NCBI GenBank assembly: GCA_013153475.1
Contig: JAADEJ010000055.1
Span: 1-47,967, forward strand
Reading direction: 5' to 3'
Length of the DNA stretch: 47,967 nucleotides
From: Campylobacterota bacterium
Lineage (GTDB): Bacteria > Campylobacterota > Campylobacteria > Campylobacterales > Hydrogenimonadaceae
Both the position numbers and the translations under genes were made by a program. The notes below the pieces were generated by a model. It had not been told where the DNA came from. It ran no database searches and saw only the letters and a list, made by a program, of their open reading frames with translations. Below are positions 1 to 7,449 of the stretch, piece by piece; the first letter of the stretch is position 1; every line of letters starts with the position of its first letter.

Positions 1-372
1 CAGATCGAACGGGTTCAAATCGCCAAACAGGAGGCGGAACGGGTCAAATATGAGGTCCTGCGGGCCAAACAGGAGGCGGAAAAACGCGCCGCCCTGGCCA
101 AAGGGGTGGCCGAAGCCAAAAAGATCCAGGCCCAGGGCGAGGCGGATCGCATTCGTATCGAGGCGGGTGCCCAGGCCAAAGCCAACAAACTGATCAGCGA
201 TTCGCTCACGCCTGAACTGTTGCAACTGCGCCAGATTCAGGTGCAGGGAGAGTTCAACAAAGCGTTGCAAAACAACAAAGACGCCAAAATCTTCCTCACC
301 CCCGGCGGCGCGGTCCCCAACATCTGGATCGACACCAAAGACAAGCAGCGCAGCAGCACGGTCTCCAAGTAA
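1..372 (+). CDS. SPFH/prohibitin-family membrane protein, C-terminal part (5' end outside window)
   Basis: The frame is open from base 1 to the TAA at 370-372, so this is the last 123 residues of a longer gene. The visible part starts with a charged, Ala/Glu/Lys/Gln-rich helical segment (repeated KQEAE and AEAKKIQAQGEA patterns). It then has the conserved prohibitin/HflC-like end in which a LLQLRQIQ helix precedes a short INP-like tail with TPGGAVPNIWID. Prohibitin and stomatin-like proteins are membrane-anchored by an N-terminal segment, here not visible, and oligomerise through this coiled coil as scaffolds that often modulate the FtsH protease. Only the C-terminal region is seen, so the exact subfamily is uncertain. 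hisIE begins 9 bases downstream. Confidence 0.8.
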   Translation, partial: QIERVQIAKQEAERVKYEVLRAKQEAEKRAALAKGVAEAKKIQAQGEADRIRIEAGAQAKANKLISDSLTPELLQLRQIQVQGEFNKALQNNKDAKIFLTPGGAVPNIWIDTKDKQRSSTVSK

Positions 373-381
373 AGGACAGTG

Positions 382-1065
382 ATGGGAGAGAGTACGATTC
401 ATATCGACTGGGAGAAAACGCCGCTGATCCCCGCCATTGTACAGGACGCCCAAAGCGGGGAGGTGCTGATGCTGGCCTACATGAACGAAGAGGCGTTTGA
501 GCTTTCGCGCCAAACCGGCTTTGCCCACTACTACTCCCGCAGTCGCAAACGGCTCTGGAAAAAGGGCGAATCCAGCGGCCACGTCCAAAAAATCGAGAAG
601 ATGCTACTCGATTGTGACGGCGACACGCTCCTTTTGAAGGTGCATCAGGAGGGGGTCGCCTGCCATACGGGCCGGCGCAGTTGCTTCTTTACCGACCTGC
701 AGACAAACCAAACCGTCAGTACCCCCGAAGTGGACACCGCCGCGACCTACGGAGCGGTAGACACCCTCTATCACACCATTTTGGAGCGCAAAAACGCCGA
801 TCCCAAAAGCTCCTACACCGCCAAACTGCTTCAGGGCAAAGAGAATAGCCTGCTCAAAAAGATCGTGGAGGAAGCGGGCGAACTCTGCTTCGCCGTCAAG
901 GATGACGACGAAAACGAGATAGTCTACGAAGCCGCGGATCTGACCTATCACGTCCTGGTGGCTTTGGGCAAGAAGGGGATCACCCCCGACCGGATCCGCC
1001 AGGAACTGGCAAGACGCTTCGGTTTAAGCGGCATCGAAGAGAAAAACAGCAGGCAAAATGGCTGA
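382..1065 (+). CDS. hisIE: Bifunctional phosphoribosyl-AMP cyclohydrolase / phosphoribosyl-ATP pyrophosphatase HisIE
   Basis: Catalyses steps 2 and 3 of histidine biosynthesis in the cytoplasm. Residues about 1-110 are the HisI cyclohydrolase domain, with [18 protein letters not shown], the metal-binding [10 protein letters not shown] stretch and [13 protein letters not shown] cysteines. Residues about 128-215 are the HisE pyrophosphatase domain, with the all-alpha MazG-like KIVEEAGEL and [13 protein letters not shown] motifs. The length of 227 residues is normal for a fused HisIE. ATG at 382 is chosen because AAGGA lies about 6 bases upstream; an in-frame GTG at 379 is the alternative. The gene overlaps the following membrane-protein gene by 8 bases, so the two are probably co-transcribed. 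Confidence 0.95.
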   Translation: MGESTIHIDWEKTPLIPAIVQDAQSGEVLMLAYMNEEAFELSRQTGFAHYYSRSRKRLWKKGESSGHVQKIEKMLLDCDGDTLLLKVHQEGVACHTGRRSCFFTDLQTNQTVSTPEVDTAATYGAVDTLYHTILERKNADPKSSYTAKLLQGKENSLLKKIVEEAGELCFAVKDDDENEIVYEAADLTYHVLVALGKKGITPDRIRQELARRFGLSGIEEKNSRQNG

Positions 1066-1582
1066 ACTGCTCAAACACTACCTCTTTTACACATTCCACT
1101 CCCTGACCAAGTACGACTATATGGCCCTGGGGTGGGTCCTTTTTCTCGCCTTTTTATTGATGTTTCTGGGCGCTTTCGTGCGACGCCGCGGTCTTTCTTA
1201 TTTTCTGCTTCTGCTGGGTATGGTGCTGCTCTTTTTCGGACCCCCCGCGGTAAAAGTGGGGCTGGACCGCTATATCCGCAAAGCGGACGTCTCTTTGAAA
1301 GAGAGCCGTTTTCTCCGCTACTCCGATGCGCTGCTGCTGGAAGGCAACCTGACCAACGCCGGTAAAGTCGATTACAGCTCCTGCGACCTGGTTATCGTCC
1401 TTTACCGTCCCCGTGATTTTCTCGGGGACTGGAGCCCCTGGCTGAAGCCTTCCGTCGTGCGTATCAAGACCCTGGAAACCCCTCTGGAAAAGGGAGAGAC
1501 TAAACCCTTTAGGATTCTTGTCGATCATCTTCCCAAGAGAAACGACTTGAATACCACCGTCACGGCAAGGTGCTACCCATGA
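1058..1582 (+). CDS. DUF2393-type two-TM membrane protein (first copy)
   Basis: A 174-residue protein with two hydrophobic segments (about residues 22-41 and 46-66). They are followed by a roughly 105-residue hydrophilic, beta-rich domain that should lie outside the cytoplasmic membrane. The layout and motifs ([37 protein letters not shown], of which LTNAGK is the clearest) match the DUF2393 family typical of Campylobacterota, whose function is unknown; the family assignment is from memory. It overlaps hisIE by 8 bases upstream. Downstream its TGA overlaps the ATG of a paralogue (ATGA), which suggests translational coupling and a heteromeric pair. Confidence 0.8.
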   Translation: MAELLKHYLFYTFHSLTKYDYMALGWVLFLAFLLMFLGAFVRRRGLSYFLLLLGMVLLFFGPPAVKVGLDRYIRKADVSLKESRFLRYSDALLLEGNLTNAGKVDYSSCDLVIVLYRPRDFLGDWSPWLKPSVVRIKTLETPLEKGETKPFRILVDHLPKRNDLNTTVTARCYP

Positions 1583-2121
1583 TGTACATGACCATTCTTC
1601 ACTGGCTTACACTTCTTTTCTTTATCATTCTTTTCCTGCTTCTGGTTCTCATCTCCAGAAAAGAGAAACGCAAAAACGTCTTCTGGTCCATGGTGTTCGC
1701 CTCTTTCCTGGTCACCTCCACCGGCGCGCTGTTCAGTATGTTCGTCCTGGACAAATACACCAAAAAGGCCAAACTGCTCTCCATTGAAAACCATAGGATT
1801 TTGCGAACGGAGGAGATTGTCTTCAAAGGTCGGGTCATGAATGTGGGGAAATTTACCATCGGCCGCTGTAAACTGAGTATCAAGATGATCAACAATCCCG
1901 TAGAAAGCGGCAAATTGAGCGGCAGCCAGATCTACAAACCCTCCGGTCTCGATTTTTTCAAATCCAAAGACCCAAGAAAAGAGCGGCCCAACACGATTGA
2001 AGAGGAGTTTGTGGTCGCCAGAAAGATCAAACCGGGAGAGATTCAGCCCTTTACCGTGCGGATGCCCTACCCGCCCTACTTCTCAAAGACGCGGCTCATC
2101 TACCATCTCTACTGCCACTAA
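1579..2121 (+). CDS. DUF2393-type membrane protein (second copy)
   Basis: A paralogue of the preceding gene. It has two N-terminal membrane segments (about residues 6-26 and 34-54), then a soluble domain that repeats the pattern of its neighbour: a KAKLLSIENHRILRTEEIVF strand pair, GRVMNVGKFTIGRCKL, and a C-terminal PGEIQPFTVRMPYPPY that corresponds to [15 protein letters not shown] in copy one. ATG at 1579 is chosen because it overlaps the upstream TGA as ATGA; an in-frame GTG at 1570 is less likely. Function unknown. The gene ends at a terminator hairpin that also serves the convergent radical-SAM gene. Confidence 0.8.
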   Translation: MMYMTILHWLTLLFFIILFLLLVLISRKEKRKNVFWSMVFASFLVTSTGALFSMFVLDKYTKKAKLLSIENHRILRTEEIVFKGRVMNVGKFTIGRCKLSIKMINNPVESGKLSGSQIYKPSGLDFFKSKDPRKERPNTIEEEFVVARKIKPGEIQPFTVRMPYPPYFSKTRLIYHLYCH

Positions 2122-2147
2122 AGCCCCTCTTCGCCGAGACGGGCTTT
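2120..2147. terminator. Bidirectional intrinsic terminator between convergent genes
   Basis: AAAGCCC (2120-2126) pairs with GGGCTTT (2141-2147) around a 14-base loop that can close further through CTC/GAG. The A/T flanks give a T-run on either strand, so the hairpin can stop transcription from both sides. It fills the whole 26-base gap between the two stop codons. Confidence 0.8.
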
Positions 2148-3104
2148 TCAGTAAAGATAGCCCGCCTCTTTCAACGCCGCGCGAATCTTTCTCATCTGTT
2201 CATGTTTGCAACGGCACCATTGCGGCGCCAGCAGTGTGGCGTCGTTGATGCCGGCGCTAAGTCGCTGCACGCTGACCCGATCCGGCAACATCTTGATCGC
2301 TTCGACCACCAGTCGGATATACCGTTCCTCCCCGATCGGCGCAAACCTGCCCTTTTGCAAATCCACGGCCAAGGCGGTGTTTTTGACGACATAAAGGGGA
2401 TGGATTTTAATGGAGTCTATGCCCCACGCAAGCGACCGGCGTACCGTCTCCAGCATCATGGCGTCACTCTCATCCGGCAGACCGAAAATGACGTGTCCGC
2501 ACACCTTTAGACCTCTGGCTTTGGTCTTTTCGATCCACTCCCGGACATTGGCGCTGTCATGCCCGCGGTTGATCTTGTCGAGTGTCTCGTCATAGACCGA
2601 CTGAATCCCGTACTCAACCCAGATCTCATACCTTTGCGAAAGATCGGCCAGGTAGTCTAAAATCTCCTCGGTCACGCTATCGCTGCGGGTTCCGATGCTA
2701 AGCCCCACGCAACCGGGTTGCGCCAACGCCTCCTCATACAGTACTTTAAGCGTATCCAGCGGCGCGTAGGTATTGGTGAAGGATTGAAAATAGGCCAAAA
2801 ATTTGCGCACACCGTACTTACCGGTCAATCGCTCCGCGGTAGCGGCATACTGGAGGCGTACCTGTTCGATCTGTTTTTGCAAAAGCGGATTTTCGACCGA
2901 ATCGGGGCGAAGATAGAACTTCTTGGAAGTTTTTTGGGCCAGATTGGGGCTGAAAGACTCATTCAGACAAAAAGTACACCCACCCTTGGCCACGGTACCG
3001 TCGATGTTGGGGCAGGTAAACCCCGCGATACTGAGCGGCACTTTGTAAACCCGCTCGCCGAAACGCTTGCGAAAGTAGCGGCCGATGGTATAGACTCTTT
3101 TCAT
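2148..3104 (-). CDS. TIGR01212-family (YhcC-like) radical SAM protein
   Basis: A 318-residue radical S-adenosylmethionine enzyme. Near residue 30 is the extended cysteine motif CPNIDGTVAKGGCTFC, as in the YhcC family, where a CX3CX2C variant with an enlarged first spacing ligates the 4Fe-4S cluster. Further family features are LAYFQSFTNTYAPLDTL, GLSIGTRSD, and the WVEYGIQSVYDETL and GHVIFGLPDE strands of the TIM-barrel. The reaction catalysed by the family is not established. The gene stands alone between a terminator and the purF end. A TATAAT box about 33 bases upstream of the ATG may be its own promoter. Confidence 0.85.
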   Translation of the reverse strand: MKRVYTIGRYFRKRFGERVYKVPLSIAGFTCPNIDGTVAKGGCTFCLNESFSPNLAQKTSKKFYLRPDSVENPLLQKQIEQVRLQYAATAERLTGKYGVRKFLAYFQSFTNTYAPLDTLKVLYEEALAQPGCVGLSIGTRSDSVTEEILDYLADLSQRYEIWVEYGIQSVYDETLDKINRGHDSANVREWIEKTKARGLKVCGHVIFGLPDESDAMMLETVRRSLAWGIDSIKIHPLYVVKNTALAVDLQKGRFAPIGEERYIRLVVEAIKMLPDRVSVQRLSAGINDATLLAPQWCRCKHEQMRKIRAALKEAGYLY

Positions 3105-3136
3105 GCTTGTCCGTCTTGTCGTCGTTTTTGGGTCCG

Positions 3137-3142
3137 ATTATA
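3137..3142 (-). promoter_or_regulatory. Candidate -10 box (TATAATC) for the YhcC-like gene
   Basis: Reads GCTATAATC on the minus strand, 32 bases upstream of the ATG at 3104. No recognisable -35 element is present. The same 9-mer occurs upstream of trxA and mnmG. Confidence 0.4.
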
Positions 3143-3148
3143 GCGGTC

Positions 3149-3175
3149 GGCTGTTTCAGCCCCATTAGACGGGGC
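3149..3175 (-). terminator. Overlapping hairpins after purF, possible weak terminator
   Basis: GCCCC/GGGGC (3159-3163 with 3171-3175, 7-base loop) and GGCTG/CAGCC (3149-3153 with 3157-3161, 3-base loop) share bases and cannot both form. They lie just after the purF stop. There is no U-tract, so termination is uncertain. Confidence 0.3.
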
Positions 3176-3181
3176 CTCTAT

Positions 3182-4531
3182 TTAGACGACGTAATGTCCG
3201 TCAAAGCAGGCTTTGCAGTAGTTCTGGTCATCTCCCACCGCGCGCATCAGGCCATCGATGGAGATATAGGCCAGCGAATCGGCGCCGATGTAGTCGCGAA
3301 TCTCCTCCACGCTCATGCGGGCGCTGATGAGCTTCTCTTTTTCGGGCGTATCCACCCCGTAAAAACAGGGATCGGTCGTCGGCGGGCTGGAGATGCGCAT
3401 ATGCACCTCCGCCGCGCCGGCTTCTTTGAGCATACTGACAATCTGTTTGCTGGTGGTGCCGCGCACGATGGAGTCGTCAATGACAATGAGTCGCTTGCCC
3501 TCGATCACCTCCCGGATGGGGCTGAGCTTCATCTTGACTTTGAGGTTACGTAACTCCTGGGTGGGCTCGATAAAGGTGCGCCCCACGTAGTGGTTACGCA
3601 TGATGCCAAGCTCAAACGGGATACCGCTTTCTTGCGAATACCCCAGGGCCGCCGCCACGCCGCTGTCGGGCACGGGCACCACCATGTCGGCCTCCACCGG
3701 CAGTTCCTTGGCCAGCTCCCGCCCCATCTTCTTGCGAAGGCTGTAGACGTTTTTGCCAAATACCACGCTATCGGGCCGTGCGAAGTAGATATACTCGAAG
3801 ATACATTTGTGGGGATTGGGCTCAAATACCTGCATGGAACGGGGCGCTTTGCCCTTTTCAAAAATCACCATCTCACCCGGTTTGATGTCACGGATAAACT
3901 CCGCGCCCACCAGATCAAAGGCGCAGGTTTCGCTGGCGACCATATAGCCGTCGCCGAGTTTGGCAAGGGAGAGAGGACGGAAGCCGAAGCGGTCGCGGAT
4001 GGCGAACATCTTGCTACGGCTCTGAATCACAAAGCTGTAAGCCCCCTCCACCTTGTGCAGCGCGTCGACAATCCGGTCGATCAGCTTCTCCTTCTCGCTC
4101 TTGGCGATCAGGTGGATCATGTTTTCGGTATCCATGAAGGTCTGGAATATGGCCCCTTTGTCAATGAGCTGTTTTCTGACCTCCTGGGCGTTGGTGAGGT
4201 TGCCGTTGTGCACAATGGCGATCTCGCCCAGATCGTAACGGGCAAAGACCGGCTGGGCGTCCAGAATGGAGTCGTCCCCGGCGGTGGAGTAGCGGGTATG
4301 GCCCACGGCCATGTCGCCTTTGAGCTTTTTGATCTTCTTTTCGCTAAAGACCCGGGTCACCAGTCCCCGGTCTTTGATCATGTGAAACTTGCCCTCTTTG
4401 TTGGAGCAGATGCCCGCCGCCTCCTGGCCGCGGTGCTGAAGGGCAAAGAGCCCGAAATAGGCGATCTGCGCCGCCCCTTTGACGTTAAAGACGCCTACAA
4501 CCGCGCACTTTTCGTTCAGATGTCGTTCCAT
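3182..4531 (-). CDS. purF: Amidophosphoribosyltransferase
   Basis: Catalyses the first committed step of purine biosynthesis, converting PRPP plus glutamine to phosphoribosylamine. The N-terminal Ntn-type glutaminase has its nucleophile at Cys9, preceded by a short propeptide (MERHLNEK) that would be removed. HTRYSTAG and HNGNLTNA glutaminase motifs follow. The C-terminal phosphoribosyltransferase domain holds VVPVPDSG, a flexible GRTFIEPTQ loop and the PRPP-binding VIDDSIVRGTT. The length of 449 residues is typical of the Bacillus-type class. The gene is the last of the trxA-trxB-dapB-purF run, 6 bases after dapB. Its upstream sequence has no clear Shine-Dalgarno site, so it may depend on read-through translation. 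Confidence 0.96.
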   Translation of the reverse strand: MERHLNEKCAVVGVFNVKGAAQIAYFGLFALQHRGQEAAGICSNKEGKFHMIKDRGLVTRVFSEKKIKKLKGDMAVGHTRYSTAGDDSILDAQPVFARYDLGEIAIVHNGNLTNAQEVRKQLIDKGAIFQTFMDTENMIHLIAKSEKEKLIDRIVDALHKVEGAYSFVIQSRSKMFAIRDRFGFRPLSLAKLGDGYMVASETCAFDLVGAEFIRDIKPGEMVIFEKGKAPRSMQVFEPNPHKCIFEYIYFARPDSVVFGKNVYSLRKKMGRELAKELPVEADMVVPVPDSGVAAALGYSQESGIPFELGIMRNHYVGRTFIEPTQELRNLKVKMKLSPIREVIEGKRLIVIDDSIVRGTTSKQIVSMLKEAGAAEVHMRISSPPTTDPCFYGVDTPEKEKLISARMSVEEIRDYIGADSLAYISIDGLMRAVGDDQNYCKACFDGHYVV

Positions 4532-4537
4532 GTGTTT

Positions 4538-5305
4538 TTACAACCCCAGACAATCGCTAATATCATACAGACCGGCCGGTTGATCGGCCAACCACTTGAC
4601 GGCCCGTACCGCACCTTTGGAGAAGGTCTCCCGACTGGTGGCGGTGTGGTTGAGTTCTATAAACTCGCCGTCGTTGTAAAAGCCTACCGTATGGCGGCCC
4701 ACCACGTCGCCGCCCCGCACCGCCAGGACGCCGATCTCCTCTCTTTTACGTTCCCCCGTCATGCCGTCCCGGCCGCTCACACGCACCGCGTCAAGTTCCC
4801 AGCCCCGCCCTTTGGCGGCGAACTCCGCCAGCGTCAGGGCCGTGCCGCTGGGGGCGTCTTTTTTGTAGCGGTGGTGCTGTTCGACAATCTCGATATCGAA
4901 ATCGGCCAGTTTCTCGGCTGTCATCTGCACCAGCTTTTTAAGCAGCGCGATACCGGCGGACATATTGGTGGCATACAGAATCGGCATCTTTCGGCTCGCC
5001 TCGTTCAGCAGTGCCGTTTGCGCCGCGCTTAATCCCGTGGTGCCGATCACCAGCGGGCGGGGACGATCCAGTGCCGCCTTTAAAAGCGTTTCGGTCGCTT
5101 CGGGTACCGTAAAGTCAATAGCCGCCTCACAGCTGTCCAGAAAGATTTTCGCGTCATTGGTGACCACACTGCCCTCCGGGGCCTGATAGTCTACCCCGCC
5201 TTTCTCACACAGCGCCGCTACCTCGGTGGCGGGATCTTCGGAAAGGTTTTTCACCAGCAGTTTGCCAACCCGACCGTTGGCGCCGTAGACTCCGACTCTT
5301 AGCAT
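4538..5305 (-). CDS. dapB: 4-hydroxy-tetrahydrodipicolinate reductase
   Basis: NAD(P)H-dependent reductase of the lysine/diaminopimelate pathway. The N-terminal Rossmann motif is VGVYGANGRVG. The substrate-binding region carries EQHHRYKKDAPSGTAL, where the His-His pair, Lys and SGT are the family's catalytic and binding residues. RGGDVVGRHTVGF precedes the C-terminal end. At 255 residues it is full length. The start is ATG at 5305, supported by AAGGAAG upstream; a longer open frame to 5425 is rejected because its extra 40 residues lie inside trxB and are not DapB-like. It follows trxB by 10 bases. Confidence 0.95.
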   Translation of the reverse strand: MLRVGVYGANGRVGKLLVKNLSEDPATEVAALCEKGGVDYQAPEGSVVTNDAKIFLDSCEAAIDFTVPEATETLLKAALDRPRPLVIGTTGLSAAQTALLNEASRKMPILYATNMSAGIALLKKLVQMTAEKLADFDIEIVEQHHRYKKDAPSGTALTLAEFAAKGRGWELDAVRVSGRDGMTGERKREEIGVLAVRGGDVVGRHTVGFYNDGEFIELNHTATSRETFSKGAVRAVKWLADQPAGLYDISDCLGL

Positions 5306-5315
5306 CTTTACTTCC

Positions 5316-6257
5316 TTAACCTTGGTGTCTGACAAATTCAATGGCCTGCAAAGCCGCGGTGGCGCCGTCGGCCGCGGCACACACCACCTGTTTGGGGGCT
5401 TCCACGCGAATGTCGCCGGCGGCATAAAGCCCCGGCACGGAGGTGCGCATACTCAAATCCACCACCACCTGGCCGCGCGCGTTCATCTCGCAAAGGAACG
5501 TACCGTCTTCCTGTTTAAGCACGGCATTGTTGACATCATACCCCACAAAGACAAAGACGCCGGGCACGCTCAAATCGCTCTCTTCGCCGCTGACGCGGTT
5601 TTTAAGGCGCACACCCTGAACACCCATGTTGTTGCCGTAAACCTCCTCGACCACCGTATCGGTGATGAAGACGATCTTTTCGTTGGCCTCGGCCCGCCTG
5701 ACGGTGGCGGGGGCGGCGCGAAACTCGCTACGGCGATGAATCAGGTAAACCCTGCTGGCGATCTCGGCCAGATAGAGCGCCTCTTCGAGCGCCGTATCGC
5801 CGCCGCCTATAACCGCCACCTCCTTGTCCCGGTAAAAGAAACCGTCACAGGTGGCGCAGGTGCTCACCCCCCGGCCAAAAAACTCCTCTTCGCCTTTAAA
5901 ACCCGCTTTTCTCGGCACGCCGCCGGTGCAGACAACGACGCTTTTGGCCGCGACCGTCTCGTTGTTGTCCAGCAGCAGGTCGAACCCATGAGAAGCTTTT
6001 TGCACCCTTACAACCTCACGCATCTCGTGTTTGAGACCAAAACGCATACACTGTTCGGGCCAGGGTGCCATCAGGTCCATACCGCTGACAACCTCTTTGA
6101 TACCGGGGTAGTTTTCTACCTCGCTGCTTTGGGTAATGGCGCCGCCGGGCATCCCCTTTTCGTACATCACCACGTTTTCCAGTCCGCCGCGGGTCGCGTA
6201 AAGCCCCGCCGTCAGACCGGCCGGGCCGCCGCCCACAATCGCCAGATCGAGCATCAT
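5316..6257 (-). CDS. trxB: Thioredoxin-disulfide reductase
   Basis: A flavoprotein that reduces thioredoxin with NADPH. FAD-binding [17 protein letters not shown] sits at the N-terminus, the redox-active CATC at about residues 137-140, an NADPH-binding [13 protein letters not shown] in the middle, and GLYAAGDIR with [11 protein letters not shown] at the C-terminal FAD site. The length of 313 residues is normal for the low-molecular-weight type. The start ATG overlaps the stop of the upstream thioredoxin-like gene (ATGA), and trxA is two genes upstream, so enzyme and substrate share an operon. Confidence 0.96.
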   Translation of the reverse strand: MMLDLAIVGGGPAGLTAGLYATRGGLENVVMYEKGMPGGAITQSSEVENYPGIKEVVSGMDLMAPWPEQCMRFGLKHEMREVVRVQKASHGFDLLLDNNETVAAKSVVVCTGGVPRKAGFKGEEEFFGRGVSTCATCDGFFYRDKEVAVIGGGDTALEEALYLAEIASRVYLIHRRSEFRAAPATVRRAEANEKIVFITDTVVEEVYGNNMGVQGVRLKNRVSGEESDLSVPGVFVFVGYDVNNAVLKQEDGTFLCEMNARGQVVVDLSMRTSVPGLYAAGDIRVEAPKQVVCAAADGATAALQAIEFVRHQG

Positions 6258-6715
6258 TGCACCTCCAGAAGGTAGATCTTGCTATCCTGCTTGTACAGGC
6301 CCTCGTCGTTCTGCTTTTTGATCATGAAGTAACCGGGTACCTCTCGAATATGGAAGCGGTGAATGATCTTCAACAGCGTATTGGTACCCGCCGTCAGGTA
6401 GATCACCCTGTCGTCGCTTTTGCGCCGCTGCTGATAAAGATCCACGGCCAGTACCCGCTGTCTGGCCGCCAGCGCGTGCAGCGCCTTGTCGATCTCTCCC
6501 ATATGCGAACTGTACACCACTACCACGTAGCGTTCATCCACGGGCTTGAAAATGGATGTTTTAGTATAGAGTATCGTCTCTTTGAAGTCGATAAACCTGT
6601 ATTGTGAGAATTTGTAGTTATAGTAGGCGAAAGCGCCGGCGATCATCGCCGCCCCGAAAAAGGAGGCGAAAACATAGGTGAAGGAGAAGGGCCCCTTCCT
6701 GCCGCCGGCTGCCAT
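6254..6715 (-). CDS. Membrane-anchored, thioredoxin-like protein of unknown function between trxA and trxB
   Basis: A 153-residue protein not matched to a named family. One membrane segment lies at about residues 14-32 ([19 protein letters not shown]), leaving a C-terminal domain of about 115 residues outside. The domain has alternating strands and helices ([48 protein letters not shown]). The REVPGYFMI segment resembles the cis-proline strand of thioredoxin folds, but there is no CXXC pair. It lies 12 bases after trxA and overlaps trxB by 4 bases. The thioredoxin-like fold is inference; a structure prediction would decide it. Confidence 0.6.
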   Translation of the reverse strand: MAAGGRKGPFSFTYVFASFFGAAMIAGAFAYYNYKFSQYRFIDFKETILYTKTSIFKPVDERYVVVVYSSHMGEIDKALHALAARQRVLAVDLYQQRRKSDDRVIYLTAGTNTLLKIIHRFHIREVPGYFMIKKQNDEGLYKQDSKIYLLEVQ

Positions 6716-6727
6716 CGGAATAAAAAA

Positions 6728-7048
6728 TTAACCGATCAGCACGTCGAGTTTTTCGGCAAATGCCTGTTTGGAGGCGGCACCGATCATCTGATCGACCACT
6801 TCTCCGTCTTTGAAGAAGAGAATGGTGGGAATGGAACGGATGCCGTATTTGACCGCCAGCTCCTGCTCTTCGTCGGTATTGACTTTGGCGATGGTGGCTT
6901 TGCCCTCATACTCTTCGGCCAGCTCTTCGATCACCGGCGCGATCATCCGGCAGGGTCCGCACCAGGGCGCCCAGAAATCTACCAGGGTCACACCCTCTTT
7001 GACTGTCTCTTCAAAATTGCCGCTGTTGAGCTCGACATATTTTCCCAT
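6728..7048 (-). CDS. trxA: Thioredoxin
   Basis: A 106-residue thioredoxin with the canonical WCGPC active site (Cys30 and Cys33), the FWAP strand before it, and the cis-proline segment GIRSIPTILFF. It reduces protein disulfides in the cytoplasm and is recycled by TrxB, encoded two genes downstream. An AAGGAG ribosome site stands about 9 bases before the ATG. A TATAAT box 33 bases upstream suggests it leads the trxA-trxB-dapB-purF operon. Confidence 0.97.
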   Translation of the reverse strand: MGKYVELNSGNFEETVKEGVTLVDFWAPWCGPCRMIAPVIEELAEEYEGKATIAKVNTDEEQELAVKYGIRSIPTILFFKDGEVVDQMIGAASKQAFAEKLDVLIG

Positions 7049-7081
7049 AATTCATGCTCCTTGAAAAAATTCATGCTGTAG

Positions 7082-7087
7082 ATTATA
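7082..7087 (-). promoter_or_regulatory. Candidate -10 box (TATAATC) for the trxA operon
   Basis: GCTATAATC on the minus strand, 33 bases before the trxA ATG. No -35 match is seen at 16-18 bases spacing, but the upstream stretch is A/T-rich. Confidence 0.45.
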
Positions 7088-7122
7088 GCGGTTATTACTT
7101 TAAAATTTTTTGGCCGGGACGA

Positions 7123-7449
7123 TTAAATCGTGATATTTTCCAGCCACTCACACACCCCGTCCCTGACAATCAGCGCGTCGATCTGCCAGGGGCTGTCAAG
7201 GCGGTTTTGCGCCATCCAAAGCTGTGCGCCCCTGACAATCCGACGCAGCTTGGCGGGGGTGAGATTGTAAACGGGCTCAAAACCGCTGCCGCTTTTGACT
7301 TCCACAAAATGCACCACTCCGTTCTTTTGGGCGATAATGTCAATCTCGCCCCCTTTGAAATAGACGTTGCGCGCCACGATCTCACACCCGTGGGCCCGCA
7401 AAAAATCGCAGGCCCTCTCTTCGGCGACGTTCCCCTTGGCGCGACTCAC
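7123..7449 (-). CDS. YraN/UPF0102 nuclease-fold family protein
   Basis: A 108-residue protein of the YraN family, which has an endonuclease-like (restriction-enzyme) fold. Conserved pieces are the ARNVYFKGGEIDIIAQ stretch with Glu-Ile-Asp, FVEVK with the catalytic-type Glu-X-Lys, and a C-terminal helix before RVG/ALIV. The biological role of the family is not established. GTG at 7449 is chosen as start because it overlaps the upstream formate dehydrogenase stop (GTGA) and has GGAGG 10 bases upstream. The frame is open much further upstream, but that part is shadow coding inside the dehydrogenase gene. Confidence 0.85.
   Translation of the reverse strand: MSRAKGNVAEERACDFLRAHGCEIVARNVYFKGGEIDIIAQKNGVVHFVEVKSGSGFEPVYNLTPAKLRRIVRGAQLWMAQNRLDSPWQIDALIVRDGVCEWLENITI

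Noticed and set aside
3590-5032. A 480-codon + strand frame over purF and dapB
   Set aside because: Mirror frame of two enzymes with full motif sets.
5306-5425. A longer N-terminus of DapB (40 extra residues)
   Set aside because: It lies within trxB, has no DapB-like sequence, and the ATG at 5305 has a good ribosome site.
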